A DNA stretch of 64,000 nt from Lampris incognitus (Eukaryota; Chordata; Actinopteri; Lampriformes; Lampridae), in NCBI RefSeq assembly GCF_029633865.1, contig NC_079217.1, forward strand, positions 59,503,578 to 59,567,577. Direction: 5' to 3'. The position numbers and the translations under genes were made by a program. Below are positions 44,164 through 54,530 of this stretch, piece by piece (position 1 is the stretch's first letter; every line of letters begins with the position of its first letter). The notes beneath the pieces were generated by a model. That model was not told the origin of the DNA. It ran no database searches and saw nothing but the letters and a program-made list of their open reading frames with translations.

Positions 44164-46553
44164 ATGGATGCAAAACAAAGCGACAAGATTTCAGTGGCGA
44201 GTGGAAGAAGGTCAAAGTCATCTGCATTGACAACTCGCTCATTAACACGTGCTGGCGCTAAAGCGGAGGCAGCTAAAGTACGCCTCGCATTTGCAGACCA
44301 AGAAGCTAAAGCTAAAATACAGAGAGCTGCTAAGGAGGCTCAGTTAAAGAATGAAAAAGCTGTCAGAGAAGCTGTGGGAAGTAGCATATGCAATGGAAAA
44401 TTGTGTTGTATTGGATGAAGCAGGCCCATCAGAGGAAGACAAAATGGAGCGAACAAGTGAATACGTCCAGTCTCATTTTGACCCACAAGTACAAAAATGC
44501 AACCTGCCTGCCGACTCCGCAGCACAAGCGGTTATTAATGCTAGCCCTTGAACATTTCAACCCCCTTGCAAATGACACCTTTCAAGCCCTAACAATCCTT
44601 TCACCAGAAGATGGCGGCCCTCTGTCTTTCCAAATGAGCCACTACATGCAGATGATACTAGCCACCCTGCATTAGCCAGTAATTTTGCTATGCGTATGTG
44701 CCACCAGCAATCCAAGTAGAAAATCAGAATCCACAAGGCGAATGTGGCCACAGGAGAAATTCACAAATGTTTTACACTGACTTAAATGAGTCGGCACAGC
44801 CTTTCCGGCCCTGGTGTATGCCGACAGCTAACCACGGTGCACCCGCAAACGAACACTCGGCACAGTACTTAGCTCACCACGACTTGCTGAGTTCGAGTTT
44901 ATATCGATTTGACGATAAGCCTGAAAACTACCATGATTGGAAGTCATCATATAGCAACGCCACTCAACGGCTAGGCCTCATAGCCACTGAGGAATTGGAC
45001 TTGATGACTAAATGGCTCGGTAGGGAATCCAGCGACCATGTCAAACGTTTACGGTCAGCGCACATAACAAATCCAGTCACAGCACTCCAAAAGGGCCTGG
45101 GAAGGTCTCCAGGAATGTTATGCAGCACCTGAAATGATCGAAAAGGCTCTTTTCAATCGCTTGACAATTTCCCAAGAGTTTCAGGAAAAGAACACATGAA
45201 GCTACGGGAGCTAGCGGACTAGCTAATGGAACTACAGTGTGCCAAGGAGGATGACTACCTCCCAGCCCTGTCCTACCTAGACATTGCATTGAACCCATAG
45301 TAGCAAAACTGCCCTACGGGCTTCAAGAAAAATGGATCTCTGCCGGTTCGAGGTTCAAAGAAGAAAATGAAGGATGATTTCCACCATTTGAATTCTTCAC
45401 CAGGTTCATATGCCATGAGGCACGGAAGAGGAACGACTCTAATTTTGCTCTGTTAAGTGCTAGAGACTCACCTGTAAAGACTGACAAACTCTTCTCTGAA
45501 AGCACGAGGAACCCCATTTCAGTTCACACGACGGATGTCATCTCAACAGGCTCAAGCAACAGTCTTGTGTAAAGTGTCAGTGACCCTAGCAAAAGCTGTC
45601 CAATACATGGCAAACCACACCTCCTCACGCGGTGCAAAGCCTTCAGAGCCGAAAATCTGGAGGATAGAAAGACCTTTCTCAAAGAAAGTAGAATCTGCTT
45701 TAAGAGTTGCGGCTCAACCACTCACTTAGCCAAGGACTGTACGACCGCAGTTAAATGTATAGAGCGTGATGGTGTCTATCATGCTCACATGCATCCAGGC
45801 CCCGCACCTCAAGTCATGGCTCCCTCAACTTCACCACACAAGGGCGGAGAGGGAGAAGAAAGCAACGACATCAAAGCCGTTGTCAACTCGAACTGCACAG
45901 AAGATTGTGGCACAGGACAAGTCGGTCAGTCATGTTCTAAGCTTTGCCCTGTGAAGGTATATCACAACGGTCAACCGGACAAAGCTATCAAGGCCTACAT
46001 CATCCTGGATGACCAAAGTAACTGGTCACTAGCAAAGTCCAGTTTTTTCAAGCTGTTCAACGTCGAGCGTGAACCAAATTCTTACTATCTGAGAACGTGT
46101 TCTGGCACAATGGAAACATCCGGCCAAAAGGCTGAAGGCTTTGTGGTTGAGTCACTCGATGGAAAGTCACAATCCCTCTCCCACCACTCATTGAGTGCAA
46201 CGATATACTTGACAATTGGTGCGAAATCCCAACGCCAAATGTGGCTCTACATCACCCGCATCTTGTCAAGGTAGCAGAACACATCCCAGAGGTTGACCCT
46301 ACGGCTGAGATCCTCCTGCTACTCGGCAAAGACATAATTAGAGTGCACAAGGTATGGGAACAAGTCAACTGCCCTCACAATGCCCCCTTCACCCAATGCC
46401 TAGACCTAAGTTGGGTGCTTGTTGGCGAAATCTGCTTGAGAAACACACACAAGCCAACAGTCAACACATTCAAAACAACTGTGTTCGACAATGGATGGCC
46501 CTCACTCCTCCAACCCTGGCAAGCTTCTTACACATCAAAGAAAATATTCATCA
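44164..46553 (+). pseudogene. BEL/Pao gag and protease, decayed
   Basis: Gag starts MDAKQSDKISVASGRRSKSS with a charged coiled-coil-like region. Further on are YRFDDKPENYHDWKSSYSNA (BEL gag domain), CPIHGKPHLLTRCKAFR and CFKSCGSTTHLAKDC (zinc motifs), and the protease-like AYIILDDQSNWSLAKSSFF. At least five frame changes occur. The frame reaching 46553 (SFLHIKENIH) continues in phase at 51104. No LTR is recognised upstream. Confidence 0.8.
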
Positions 46554-46601
46554 TACCCAGGGGGCAAACTGATTTTTGCATGGGTCGGATGCTGTAAAAG
46601 G

Positions 46602-47245
46602 TTGTTCTCCAGAAATCATATCTAGGACCTACATGGATCACAACCTGGGTGGACAACTCGGAAAACAAGTTGCAGGAAAGCTACAGGAAGCGTCCAAAGT
46701 TGCCCACCGGGCCTATGAACATTAACCAATAGGGGTAGATAGGGTTAAAATTTTAACCAATAGATATCTGCATGAAAATCACAGTGTTAATTACTCACAT
46801 TGAGACAAACAAAAAATGTATTGGAAGTTTTTTCAAAAATGTTTTTTACCAGAGTAAATGACGCATATATAATTAAGTATGTGCTAATTTGCATAAATAT
46901 CACATAGCCGGAGGAAATGGTTTTACAGACATGTTGTAAAGAGTTGTCTAGCAGAAATCATGTCTAGGACCTTCAGGGATCACAACCTGGGTGGACAACC
47001 TGGAAAACAAGTTGCTGAAATGTTACAGGGAGGGCCCAAACATGCCCCTCCCCCATACGAAAACAGTCATTTAAGCTGGTTGGGTCATATTGCATAATCC
47101 TTCTTGTGAATGAATAAAACATGTTGTAAAGGGTTGTCTTGCAGAAATCATATCTAGAACCTTCAGGGATCACAACCTGGGTGGACAACCTGGAAAACAA
47201 GTTGCGGAAATGCTACAGGGAGTGCCCAAACATGCCCCCCCCATA
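46602..47245 (+). repeat. Sub-terminal repeats of the nuclease transposon
   Basis: Three copies of an approximately 100-bp motif begin near 46602 (within the inverted repeat), 46931 and 47121. They share 'ctaggaccttcagggatcac' (with small changes) and aacctgggtggacaacctgg. A fourth, inverted, lies in the right inverted repeat near 50960-51056, and a short piece near 48451. Confidence 0.85.
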
Positions 47246-47459
47246 CGAAAACAGGCATTTAAGCTGGTTGGGTCATATTGCACAATCCTCCTTGTGAATG
47301 AATATCTCTGTAAGAGTTCACAGTAAAGAAACATTGAGACAGCTTATGGAAATTAGAAAATATGCTCTGATCTTATACCTTGGTTTGTTCCCAGTAGAAG
47401 CGTGAGATGGGCCTATACCTTAAATCAATCACGAAACAAACAAAATTCCTGTAACTGTA

Positions 47460-48333
47460 TGTAGCCGGGTGGTAAATCTGTTAAATCTGTTAAATGATTT
47501 TCCACTTAAATTTAGTATAGTTTAACTGTTAATATATGTAATTGTTACACTGTCAAGCCATGTAAAATGTCATTTGATGTATTTAAATTGTGAGGCAGAT
47601 TGTGAGTGTATTTTTATAGTTTTGGTTGTCATTGCATGTTTTGACCAGTAAGTGGCAGTGGCGGACTTTTATTGTAACTCCGTGCAAGTTATCCAAGTGC
47701 ATCTTGGGTATTCTTTCTTTTTTTTCTTGTGTGGAGCACCTGAAGATTGCGGTGTGACGGTGCTCTGACTCCGCAGTAAGTAAGGGTAAATATCTTGTGA
47801 AATATACCTGTAACATTATTCCAAACAATATTGTATGTCGGTAATTTGACAAGATGGTTTGATTTAGACGCTACTGGAGTTGATGTTCGGTGATTTTGGG
47901 CGCGAGCCGTCGACCGCTGTTCGCCATTGCAGGCATGACAAGGTAATGTTGGCGTGAATAAAGCCACACCATGCCATTGTATTTGGGATGTAAAGGTTTT
48001 ATATGCATTTTAATTCTGTTTAAAGGTAACTGACAGAGTGAGAAGTTGCGCGATCTTCAGGAAGTTCCACATGTCTTTGTTAAACCCTGTTTAACGTACA
48101 TAGTCCACTGCCGTATTTTGCACCGTATTTTGTATTTATTATTTCCCTTTTTAAAATCTTTTCTGTTAAACTTGCCACATCTGTGAACATTTATGAGCTG
48201 TTTGCTCGAAAGACACGGGAATGTATGCACTCAGTAAAACGATCTGCATTCGAAGGTTCAAACAATAAAATTAAAGCTACAAGAACCCCGGAAGTAATTG
48301 TGTCCTGTGTGGTATCTAATTCCACGGGCTACA
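47460..48333 (+). repeat. Solo LTR inside the nuclease transposon
   Basis: 874 bp, begins TGTAGCCGGG and ends CGGGCTACA, flanked by the 4-bp duplication tgta (47456-47459, 48334-48337). It contains an AATAAA. The family is unknown; TGTA...TACA termini and a 4-bp duplication would suit BEL/Pao. Orientation is a guess from the AATAAA. Confidence 0.7.
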
Positions 48334-48611
48334 TGTAAATAATGTAAGATTTATTTCTTATTTTATACATTGAACACAATATACTTACTGAACACAAAAT
48401 AATTATCTGTGCCAAAACTATAACAAATTATTTAAAATAAATAAATAAATCATATCTAGGACCTTAAAGGACAACAATGAGATGGGTATATGCTTTAGTA
48501 TACACATGAAACAAACAAAATAATTTATACTTTAAACACAAAAAGTTAGCCCAGAATTTGAAAAGCAGGACTTTTTAAAGAAATCTTTTATAGAACTTTG
48601 CCCATGTTTTC

Positions 48612-50760
48612 TCACTCGCTTTCTAAGTCACAGCTGCTATCACTGCTCTCAACTCTAGCAGTATGTATTCTGCTGCATTTGCTCGCCAGTCCTTGGCAAC
48701 GGCACCCGATGTAGCACGGAACTGCCTTCCTTGCACATGAACAGTTCTTCTGACAACCCTTGACACGTGCACATGAGATTGTCGTTTTCATCGAGACAGG
48801 CCAGGCTGGTTTTGTTGCCGGAACAGGAACTGCATGTCCATCAACCAGAGACCAACCAAATTCAGTGCATGGGGGAATTTCTGGCTTGGCGATATGTGCA
48901 TTCTTGTCAATGATAGTTGCCAGCGCAGCCCTTTTCAGGTGTAGCATAAATGCATCTTCTGTTGGGGGTAGAAGCTTTAATAGAGTTGACTTGTTGTTCA
49001 AAAACTTGTACACTCTCAATTTGCCCAGATCGGCCCCCTCAAACTGATCAGCTGTGGATATGTACACTGATAATGGTGAGGTCCCGCGCCTGATTGAGAA
49101 GGTCATCGGTTATGGTATCGCTAGGGTTCTCACCAAAGTCTTCAAGTGCAGGGATGTCACGACTTATGCTGCTCTTGAACCATACCTTCTTCCCAGTGAA
49201 ATATGGGTAGCTGGTTGTGTCTCTACCACTCAGACTGTGGATGAATGGCATGGCACGACACTGTGAAGGTCCCAGAGCTACAACCATCTCATGTATAGGC
49301 AGGTATGCATTCTGACCTGTTCTAACCCACATCTCTGGTAGATCACTCAAGTGTGTTGCACCATAGTACAGACATGTTGTAATGATATCAGTGTCATTAG
49401 CATGTATGACAACTCTTTCAACCCCCTCATTCTGGACAGTGTAGAGTCTGTGGAGGATTATCCTTGTGTCAGCCTCCTGCTGTGTTGATTCCAGAGCAGG
49501 AACATCCATCACAGACCTTGCGGAGAGCACCACACTCTTTGTCTCTTCCTTGAATCCACCACCCAGGTAGAGATGAGTAGGGCCAAGATCACTCCTCAGT
49601 TGCTCCTCCTCACACCATCTTTCACAGAGAAAGCTCAGCAAGTTTGCTTTGTTAGTAGACACAGCAAAAAACTCATGTGGATCTGGAGCTGTGTACTGCT
49701 CACTGACTTCATTCACTTTGGCTGGTTTGGATCGAGCATATCTCTGTTGTTGCTCAGCTGACTTGATACTGGTTCCACTGTATCTGTCACAACAGAAGTG
49801 TATTATTTCAGTACCACGAGGCACATCAGTCAGCAGCAGGTGTTTGTATCTATCAGCGATTGCTCCAAATCGTTCATCTTTGTGAAAAGACCAGTGTCTT
49901 ATGGCAGACATAGCATCTATAAGTACTGCTGTCTTGAGGATGTTTTGGGGTAGATCAGCATTGATGGTTACTTTGGTCTCCTCTTTCAGGACCTTTACAA
50001 GGCTGGACTTGGTGCCAGTTCTCATGCTGCCATCTTTCTCGAAGAGGGATGGGGGAAGGTCACCGTACTCGTGGTTGCCTACAAAGTCAACAATGTCGAG
50101 TTCTCCACCACTAGCAATGATCTGTGTCATACGCAGAAGGTCAGTAACTTCATTGCTCTTGCCAGTGGTGCAGGTTTTCCCCCCAGACTTCTTTGGTTTC
50201 ATGTGCTGTGTGTGGAAAGTGTTAAGCTTAACAACACTTGTATTTTTATGATGACTGGTAAGTGACTCAGACAGTGCCTTCAAACCAATTTCTTTTACAC
50301 TTAACAGGTTGTCCTTGACTATAGCATCTGCACACTCACCAGTAGATATATTGATCAGGGATGATGTGGCTGTTGTGAATGGGTTGGTCTCTACTGCTGC
50401 TGTGACCTTGACTACCATCTCTGCATCCTTGTTGACACGACTCTTGCCAGATTCATGGTGTGGGCTTGAGGTATGGAGGTGCAGCATAGATTTGAGCTCT
50501 GCAGAAACGGCTGCAGTCAGTGGTTTTGTGTAGATCCACTTCCTCCTGGCGGCAGGGTTGAGGGTAATACCATCCAGACCACTGGCCTCTTCGGCATCTG
50601 CATTGTACGCCTGCTCTAGAATCATGCCAGGAGAGACACCATTGTGGTTTCCATTTACTCTCCTCCCTACAAATGCACCTGCGATCAAAGCTTCGTGTGC
50701 CTCTGGAGCTGTCTCTGGCAGTTTCTTCATCTCAGACAAATACAAAGGCAAAGACTGCAA
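48612..50760 (-). pseudogene. XPG/PIN-like nuclease with C-terminal CXC-type cysteine-rich domain
   Basis: Two overlapping frames (50760-49048, 570 residues; 49106-48612) join by one frameshift near 49080. The first has an N-terminal KKLPETAPEAHEALIAGAFV domain, then acidic motifs in the order of XPG/FEN1 nucleases: VLIDAMSAIRHW, FCCDRYSG, QQEADTRIILH, HANDTDII and SLSGRDTTSYPYF. The second continues LRVYKF, LKLLPPTEDAFMLHLKRAAL and ends with a Cys-rich tail (CQKNCSCARKAVPCYIGCRC) like a Tesmin/CXC zinc domain. Similar proteins are widespread in fish and invertebrate genomes. The ATG lies three bases outside the inner edge of the inverted repeat, next to a TTTGCAG acceptor-like site, so upstream exons may have been lost. 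Confidence 0.7.
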
Positions 50761-51103
50761 ATTAGTGCATACTTAATTATATATGCGTCATTTACTCTGG
50801 TAAAAAAACATTTTTCATAAAACTTCCAATACATTTTTTGTTTGTCTCAATGTGAGTAATCAACACTGTGATTTTCATGAAAATATCTATTCGTCAAAAT
50901 GTCAACCCTATCTACCTCAAATGGTTGTGTTCAGGCAGGGTGGGCAACTTTGGACGCTCCCTGTAGCTTTCCTGCAACTTATTTTTCGGGTTGTCCACCC
51001 AGGTTGTTATTCCTGAAGGTCCTAGATATGATTTCTGGTGAACAACCTTTTACAGCATCCGACCCGCGTTTTCCCCCTAAAATGGGGTTTTGCCCCCTGG
51101 GTA

Positions 51104-51344
51104 TCAGGCACAAGACAGGATTGCAGAGTCCAGTAAAGCCGCGGAGGAAATGTTGGGACAAACCTTATTCAATCACACGGGACACGACAACAAGCTGGCA
51201 TGTTGTACTGAAGATGAGATCTTCTTGAAACTGATGGACAAAGACGTCTACAGAAATGAGTCAAATGGCTTGGTAGCTCCGCTCCCATTCAGACAACCAA
51301 GACGTCGCTCGCCTAACAACCCAGAACAAGCAGTCCAACGCTTT
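51104..51344 (+). pseudogene. BEL/Pao pol fragment, continuation
   Basis: Reads AQDRIAESSKAAEEMLGQTL, then EDEIFLKLMDKDVYRNESNG and LVAPLPFRQPRRRSPNNPEQ. 'WVAPLPFR.PR.RLPNN' is the region just before the BEL reverse transcriptase. It stops where the hAT fragment begins. Confidence 0.85.
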
Positions 51345-51815
51345 CAGAATGTCACGGTTTTTCCGGACCGTGTCATTATGCTTGCCAGCTGGAGACGCTT
51401 GCCTTCATCAATCAGAGTATCAATCCTCACATTTCCCAACAGACTTAATTGCACGGCTGCGCTGACATGCTCCTTTGCTTTTTCATGAAGCTTAACAGAT
51501 CTGTCAACATTTCGTAGATCCTCACATCCATCTCTTGCAAACTTTGAAGAACACCCATCTCCTGCAGCAGCACACTTAAACATCACGCAAGGCCAGCAAT
51601 ATAAGCGGTTTGTTAGCACACTCCTCGTTAGCCACTCCACCTTGTCATACCTAGAACACTTAAAACTTCAACTTACCGAGCCCCTTCTCTGCACCAGCTT
51701 GTGGTGGGCTTTGGTCTCTCCTGTGCTTTCACACCTAGTTTTTCCTCATAGGAGAAAGTGTGAAAAGATTCCCATAGGATCCGGTCCACGATGTTTGCAT
51801 CCATCATAATTCTTC
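51345..51815 (-). pseudogene. TTF-finger hAT transposase fragment with a 26-nt relic intron
   Basis: Starts MMDANIVDRILWESFHTFSY at 51815. After a 26-nt interruption (51651-51676) it continues VEWLTRSVLTNRLYCWPCVM, then VDRSVKLHEKAKEHVSAAVQ and LIDEGKRLQLASIM. This resembles the N-terminal TTF-type zinc finger of ZMYM-like hAT transposases. The catalytic region is absent. The 26 nt begin GTAAGT and end TTCTAG, and removing them restores the frame. Confidence 0.65.
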
Positions 51816-52078
51816 TTTGCAAAAATTGCGAAAGACAGGACAGCAGCTAGCTAAAACAACTAACGTTAGCCTACAGTACAGGGCTACTACATGAGGTCAA
51901 GATAAAAAAAATGCAAATAAAAAGATGAAAAATAAAGACCTGAACAGATTAATTATAATATTTACAATACAAGAACCACCAAAAACTACTACAGTAATCA
52001 TTACTTTATCTTAGGCTAATCTCTTTTTCTTATATTTCTTATCTTATCTTTCATCGCGCTTCAAGTACCTAAACGTAT

Positions 52079-52228
52079 TGTAACGTGCACGGATAAATAG
52101 ACTCGCTAGTCCTTGGCCAATGGGTCGGACCCTTTAGTCAACTGGTTAACGTAGTCGCCCGTGGTGCGGGAAACACAGGTTCGCGTCCCGGCTGCGGCGG
52201 TTCCCGGCTGCCCCCCGAATTCGCTACA
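52079..52228 (+). repeat. TRIM 5' LTR with pol III-like promoter
   Basis: The middle reads like a tRNA: a TAGTCAACTGGTTAACGTAG D-arm region, a hairpin CCCGTGGTGCGGG in the anticodon position, and AGGTTCGCGTCCCGG as T-arm/B box. Confidence 0.8.
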
Positions 52229-52345
52229 TTGGTGTCAGAAGTGGGATGGTGAGACCATGCGGCCATCGGATGCGCGTGCGCCCAGAAGCGTGAGGGAGCT
52301 GGTAGGCTAAAGCGTAGGGACGCGCTTCCCGAAGGAGGGGGGTAG

Positions 52346-52505
52346 TGTAACGTGCACGGATAAATAGACTCGCTAGCCCTTGGCTAAGGGGTCCGACCCG
52401 TCAGTCGACTGGTTAATGTAGTCGCTTGTGGTGCGGCAGACACGGTTCGCGTCCCGGATGTGGCGGTTCCCAAGCTGCCACCCCCCCCCCCACGAATTCG
52501 CTACA
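52346..52505 (+). repeat. TRIM 3' LTR
   Basis: Same as the 5' LTR with substitutions and an expanded C run near 52480. The B box GGTTCGCGTCC is intact. Confidence 0.85.
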
Positions 52506-52509
52506 GTAT

Positions 52510-53095
52510 GATGGAGATTGGAGAACAAGTCAATATAGTATCAGAAAGGCTGAACTGGTGTTCTCTGATTGATTAGACGGGTGTCAATCATTTTCAGGTC
52601 GAGGAAAGACTAGGTGAAGCACTGCTTCACTGGTTGGGCATTAAAACGCGTCATAAACCATAACTGTCCAATCAACTACGTGTAAGGTACTACGTCAACT
52701 TACATTGGGTTAGTGAAGCACAACACTCCCCTGTGTCACCTGAACAGGACGCTATGTATCACAATACCCACGACACGTTTTTCTTTAACAGTGACACTTT
52801 TTTTGGTTGATTCAAAGACGAAAATAGTCGTTCTAAATGAAATGTTGGCAAGTAAAAAGGAGGTTTTATGTGATATGTTTTTTTTGTTTGTTTGGTTTTT
52901 GGTGAAGCGCTGCTTCACCTGGTGTCTTATAGAAACCTCCTCTACATCCGACCCGCTTATAAGCAGCAACAATGCAGGTTTCTGCGCGCCGTCTTTAGTC
53001 CCCGAAGCCCTGAGATAAAGTTTGAACCTGCTCACTCACTTTTCCCAACGCACTCCGATGCTGGCAGAGTCCGCCTCAACATCAAGCGGAGCTAC
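52510..53095. other. Unassigned, with short palindromes
   Basis: Contains 'gtgaagcactgcttcac' near 52612 and 'ggtgaagcgctgcttcacc' near 52901, each nearly self-complementary. They may be ends of a decayed transposon. No gene supported. Confidence 0.4.
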
Positions 53096-53548
53096 TGTAA
53101 CGCAGTGTATTTGGACCCGATTGCAGAGTCTCTTTACTGGACTTGAGCAAAACACAAAATAACAAAAGACTACTGCCAAACAGGGCAGGCAATAACGCAA
53201 ACTTGAATAAACGAAAAATACCAAACAAGGCAAACGCCCTCTCACACAGAGGAGGCAGATGAAGGTGCAGGATTCCGAGAGCTTCCGTAGGCAAACGTGA
53301 AGCCTCTCCAAGACTCGTCAGAGATGTCTGCAAAACAGCGCGTTAAATGGACCCAGCACCGTGCAATGCCCACAAATACACAGGCCGACTGTGTGAACGA
53401 ACAACCGGGGCTTTATTTCATCACTCTCGTTCTGTCGGTCATACGTCCATGCTGTGTGTCCTGCATGCTCCCGTACTCGCCCCATGACCCCTTGCTTCTC
53501 TTAAAGAGGTATTCTCTATTAAAGTCTGAACATCACATCCCTCCAACA
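53096..53548 (-). repeat. Gypsy A 3' LTR
   Basis: On the minus strand it begins TGTTGGAGGGATG and ends CTGCGTTACA; 453 bp, with an AATAAA. It lies directly downstream of the Gypsy A integrase end. The partner LTR is missing. Confidence 0.6.
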
Positions 53549-53705
53549 TTCCCAAACAAAACGACAAAACATACTTGGCAAAAGGGGAAGATATCAAAAT
53601 TAAAAAACCGTTTTCTTTGACTACAAACCGTGTTTCTTTTTTTTTAGTATGCAACAGCAGAAACAAATGGTTTTCTGTGACTACAAAGTGTTTTGGGTTG
53701 TTTTT

Positions 53706-54128
53706 TCAGCATAGTTTAAAGTCTTTAAGGTACTCTGGCCACTTCTGAACTACCCTCCGTGGGTAGCGAGGGATGCCAGGGGTCTCCGGGCCCGATGGTG
53801 CCATTGGGGGTTCCCTGTCCGTGTCGGTGTGGGCAAACCCGGTAGGACCACCTATGGGTTCAGTCTGTTGAGGCATGATGCTGTCGTGTTCTGTAGCGGC
53901 GGGCGTAGGTCGAGGTAGTGAGGGGGGCACTTGCTTGAAGTGTGATGTGTTCCTTGTCACCACTCGCTGCTCACGCTGTGCAGTGACCATTGTTGCATTG
54001 ACTGCAATGACTTGGAACAGATCAGGATGGAAAGGGGATTGGAACTTGTTGTCTGGTCGCAGTCTTTTGTCCAGCACGTGGTCTCCCACTTTCAGCGCAG
54101 AGGAGGGACGACAGAAGCGTTTGTCGTG
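53706..54128 (-). pseudogene. Gypsy A integrase C-terminus
   Basis: Reads HHDKRFCRPSSALKVGDHVL, then VVTRNTSHFKQVP and YPRRVVQKWPEYLKDFKL, the typical end of Mag-like (K02A2.6-like) Gypsy pol. It continues in phase into 58608 once Gypsy B is removed. Confidence 0.8.
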
Positions 54129-54530
54129 GTGCCTATTGTATTCAGAAATCACGTCAGGACACAGCGCTGTCGCTCGACACAACCTCTCCGTGGCATTCTT
54201 TATTTAGACTGACACAGCATCAAAGCCAGACCCGATCAAACAACCCAGAGCCCGCAGGCATCACCAATCGATCCCAGCACAATAGAACAGCACCAAATCA
54301 AATGCAGCACTGTCGATGTGTGCAGACATAACACCCCCCCCCCCGGCAGGATTTCAAACATGAAAGGTTGACACAAAGTCCTCTAGGTGGCCAGGGCGTA
54401 AATGTGTGCGAACAGGTCGCGGGGCGGCCTGAGGCTGGGCAGGCCGAGGTGGGGAGGGAGATGGCAGGGGAAGCTGAGGCCCAGGAATGTCTGGGGCCCG
54501 TGTAGGAGCTGCATGAAGCCCCGGGGCATC

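Larger units (their letters stand above)
46554..51103 (-). mobile_element. XPG/PIN-nuclease transposon with long inverted repeats (Academ-like?)
   Basis: 4,550 bp with inverted repeats of about 340 bp (46554-46892, 50757-51103) starting TACCCAGGGGGCAAA. The flanking 3-bp duplication tca (46551-46553, 51104-51106) is confirmed because removing the element and one copy restores the BEL frame (KENIHQAQDRIAESS). It carries a nuclease-like gene, sub-terminal repeats and an 877-bp solo LTR insertion. A 3-bp duplication together with an XPG-like nuclease suggests the Academ superfamily; this is inference. Confidence 0.8.
52079..52505 (+). mobile_element. TRIM: miniature LTR retrotransposon with tRNA-like LTRs
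   Basis: Two LTRs (52079-52228, 150 bp; 52346-52505, 160 bp) begin TGTAACGTGCACGG and end ATTCGCTACA, with the 4-bp duplication gtat on each side (52075-52078, 52506-52509). The 117-bp interior begins TTGGTGTCAGAAGTGGG, a classical primer-site string, and ends with a purine tract (gaaggaggggggtag). There is no coding sequence. Each LTR contains a pol III A-box-like CTGGTTAACGTAG and a B box GGTTCGCGTCC. Confidence 0.88.

Noticed and set aside
47583-47967. Short minus-strand proteins within the solo LTR
   Set aside because: They lie entirely inside LTR sequence with no domain.
52079-52505. Genuine tRNA genes
   Set aside because: The tRNA-like parts lie in both LTRs of a TRIM, have imperfect arms, and no complete acceptor stem is visible.
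52713-53146. Overlapping open frames before Gypsy A
   Set aside because: No homology recognised, both strands open by chance, and one runs into the LTR.
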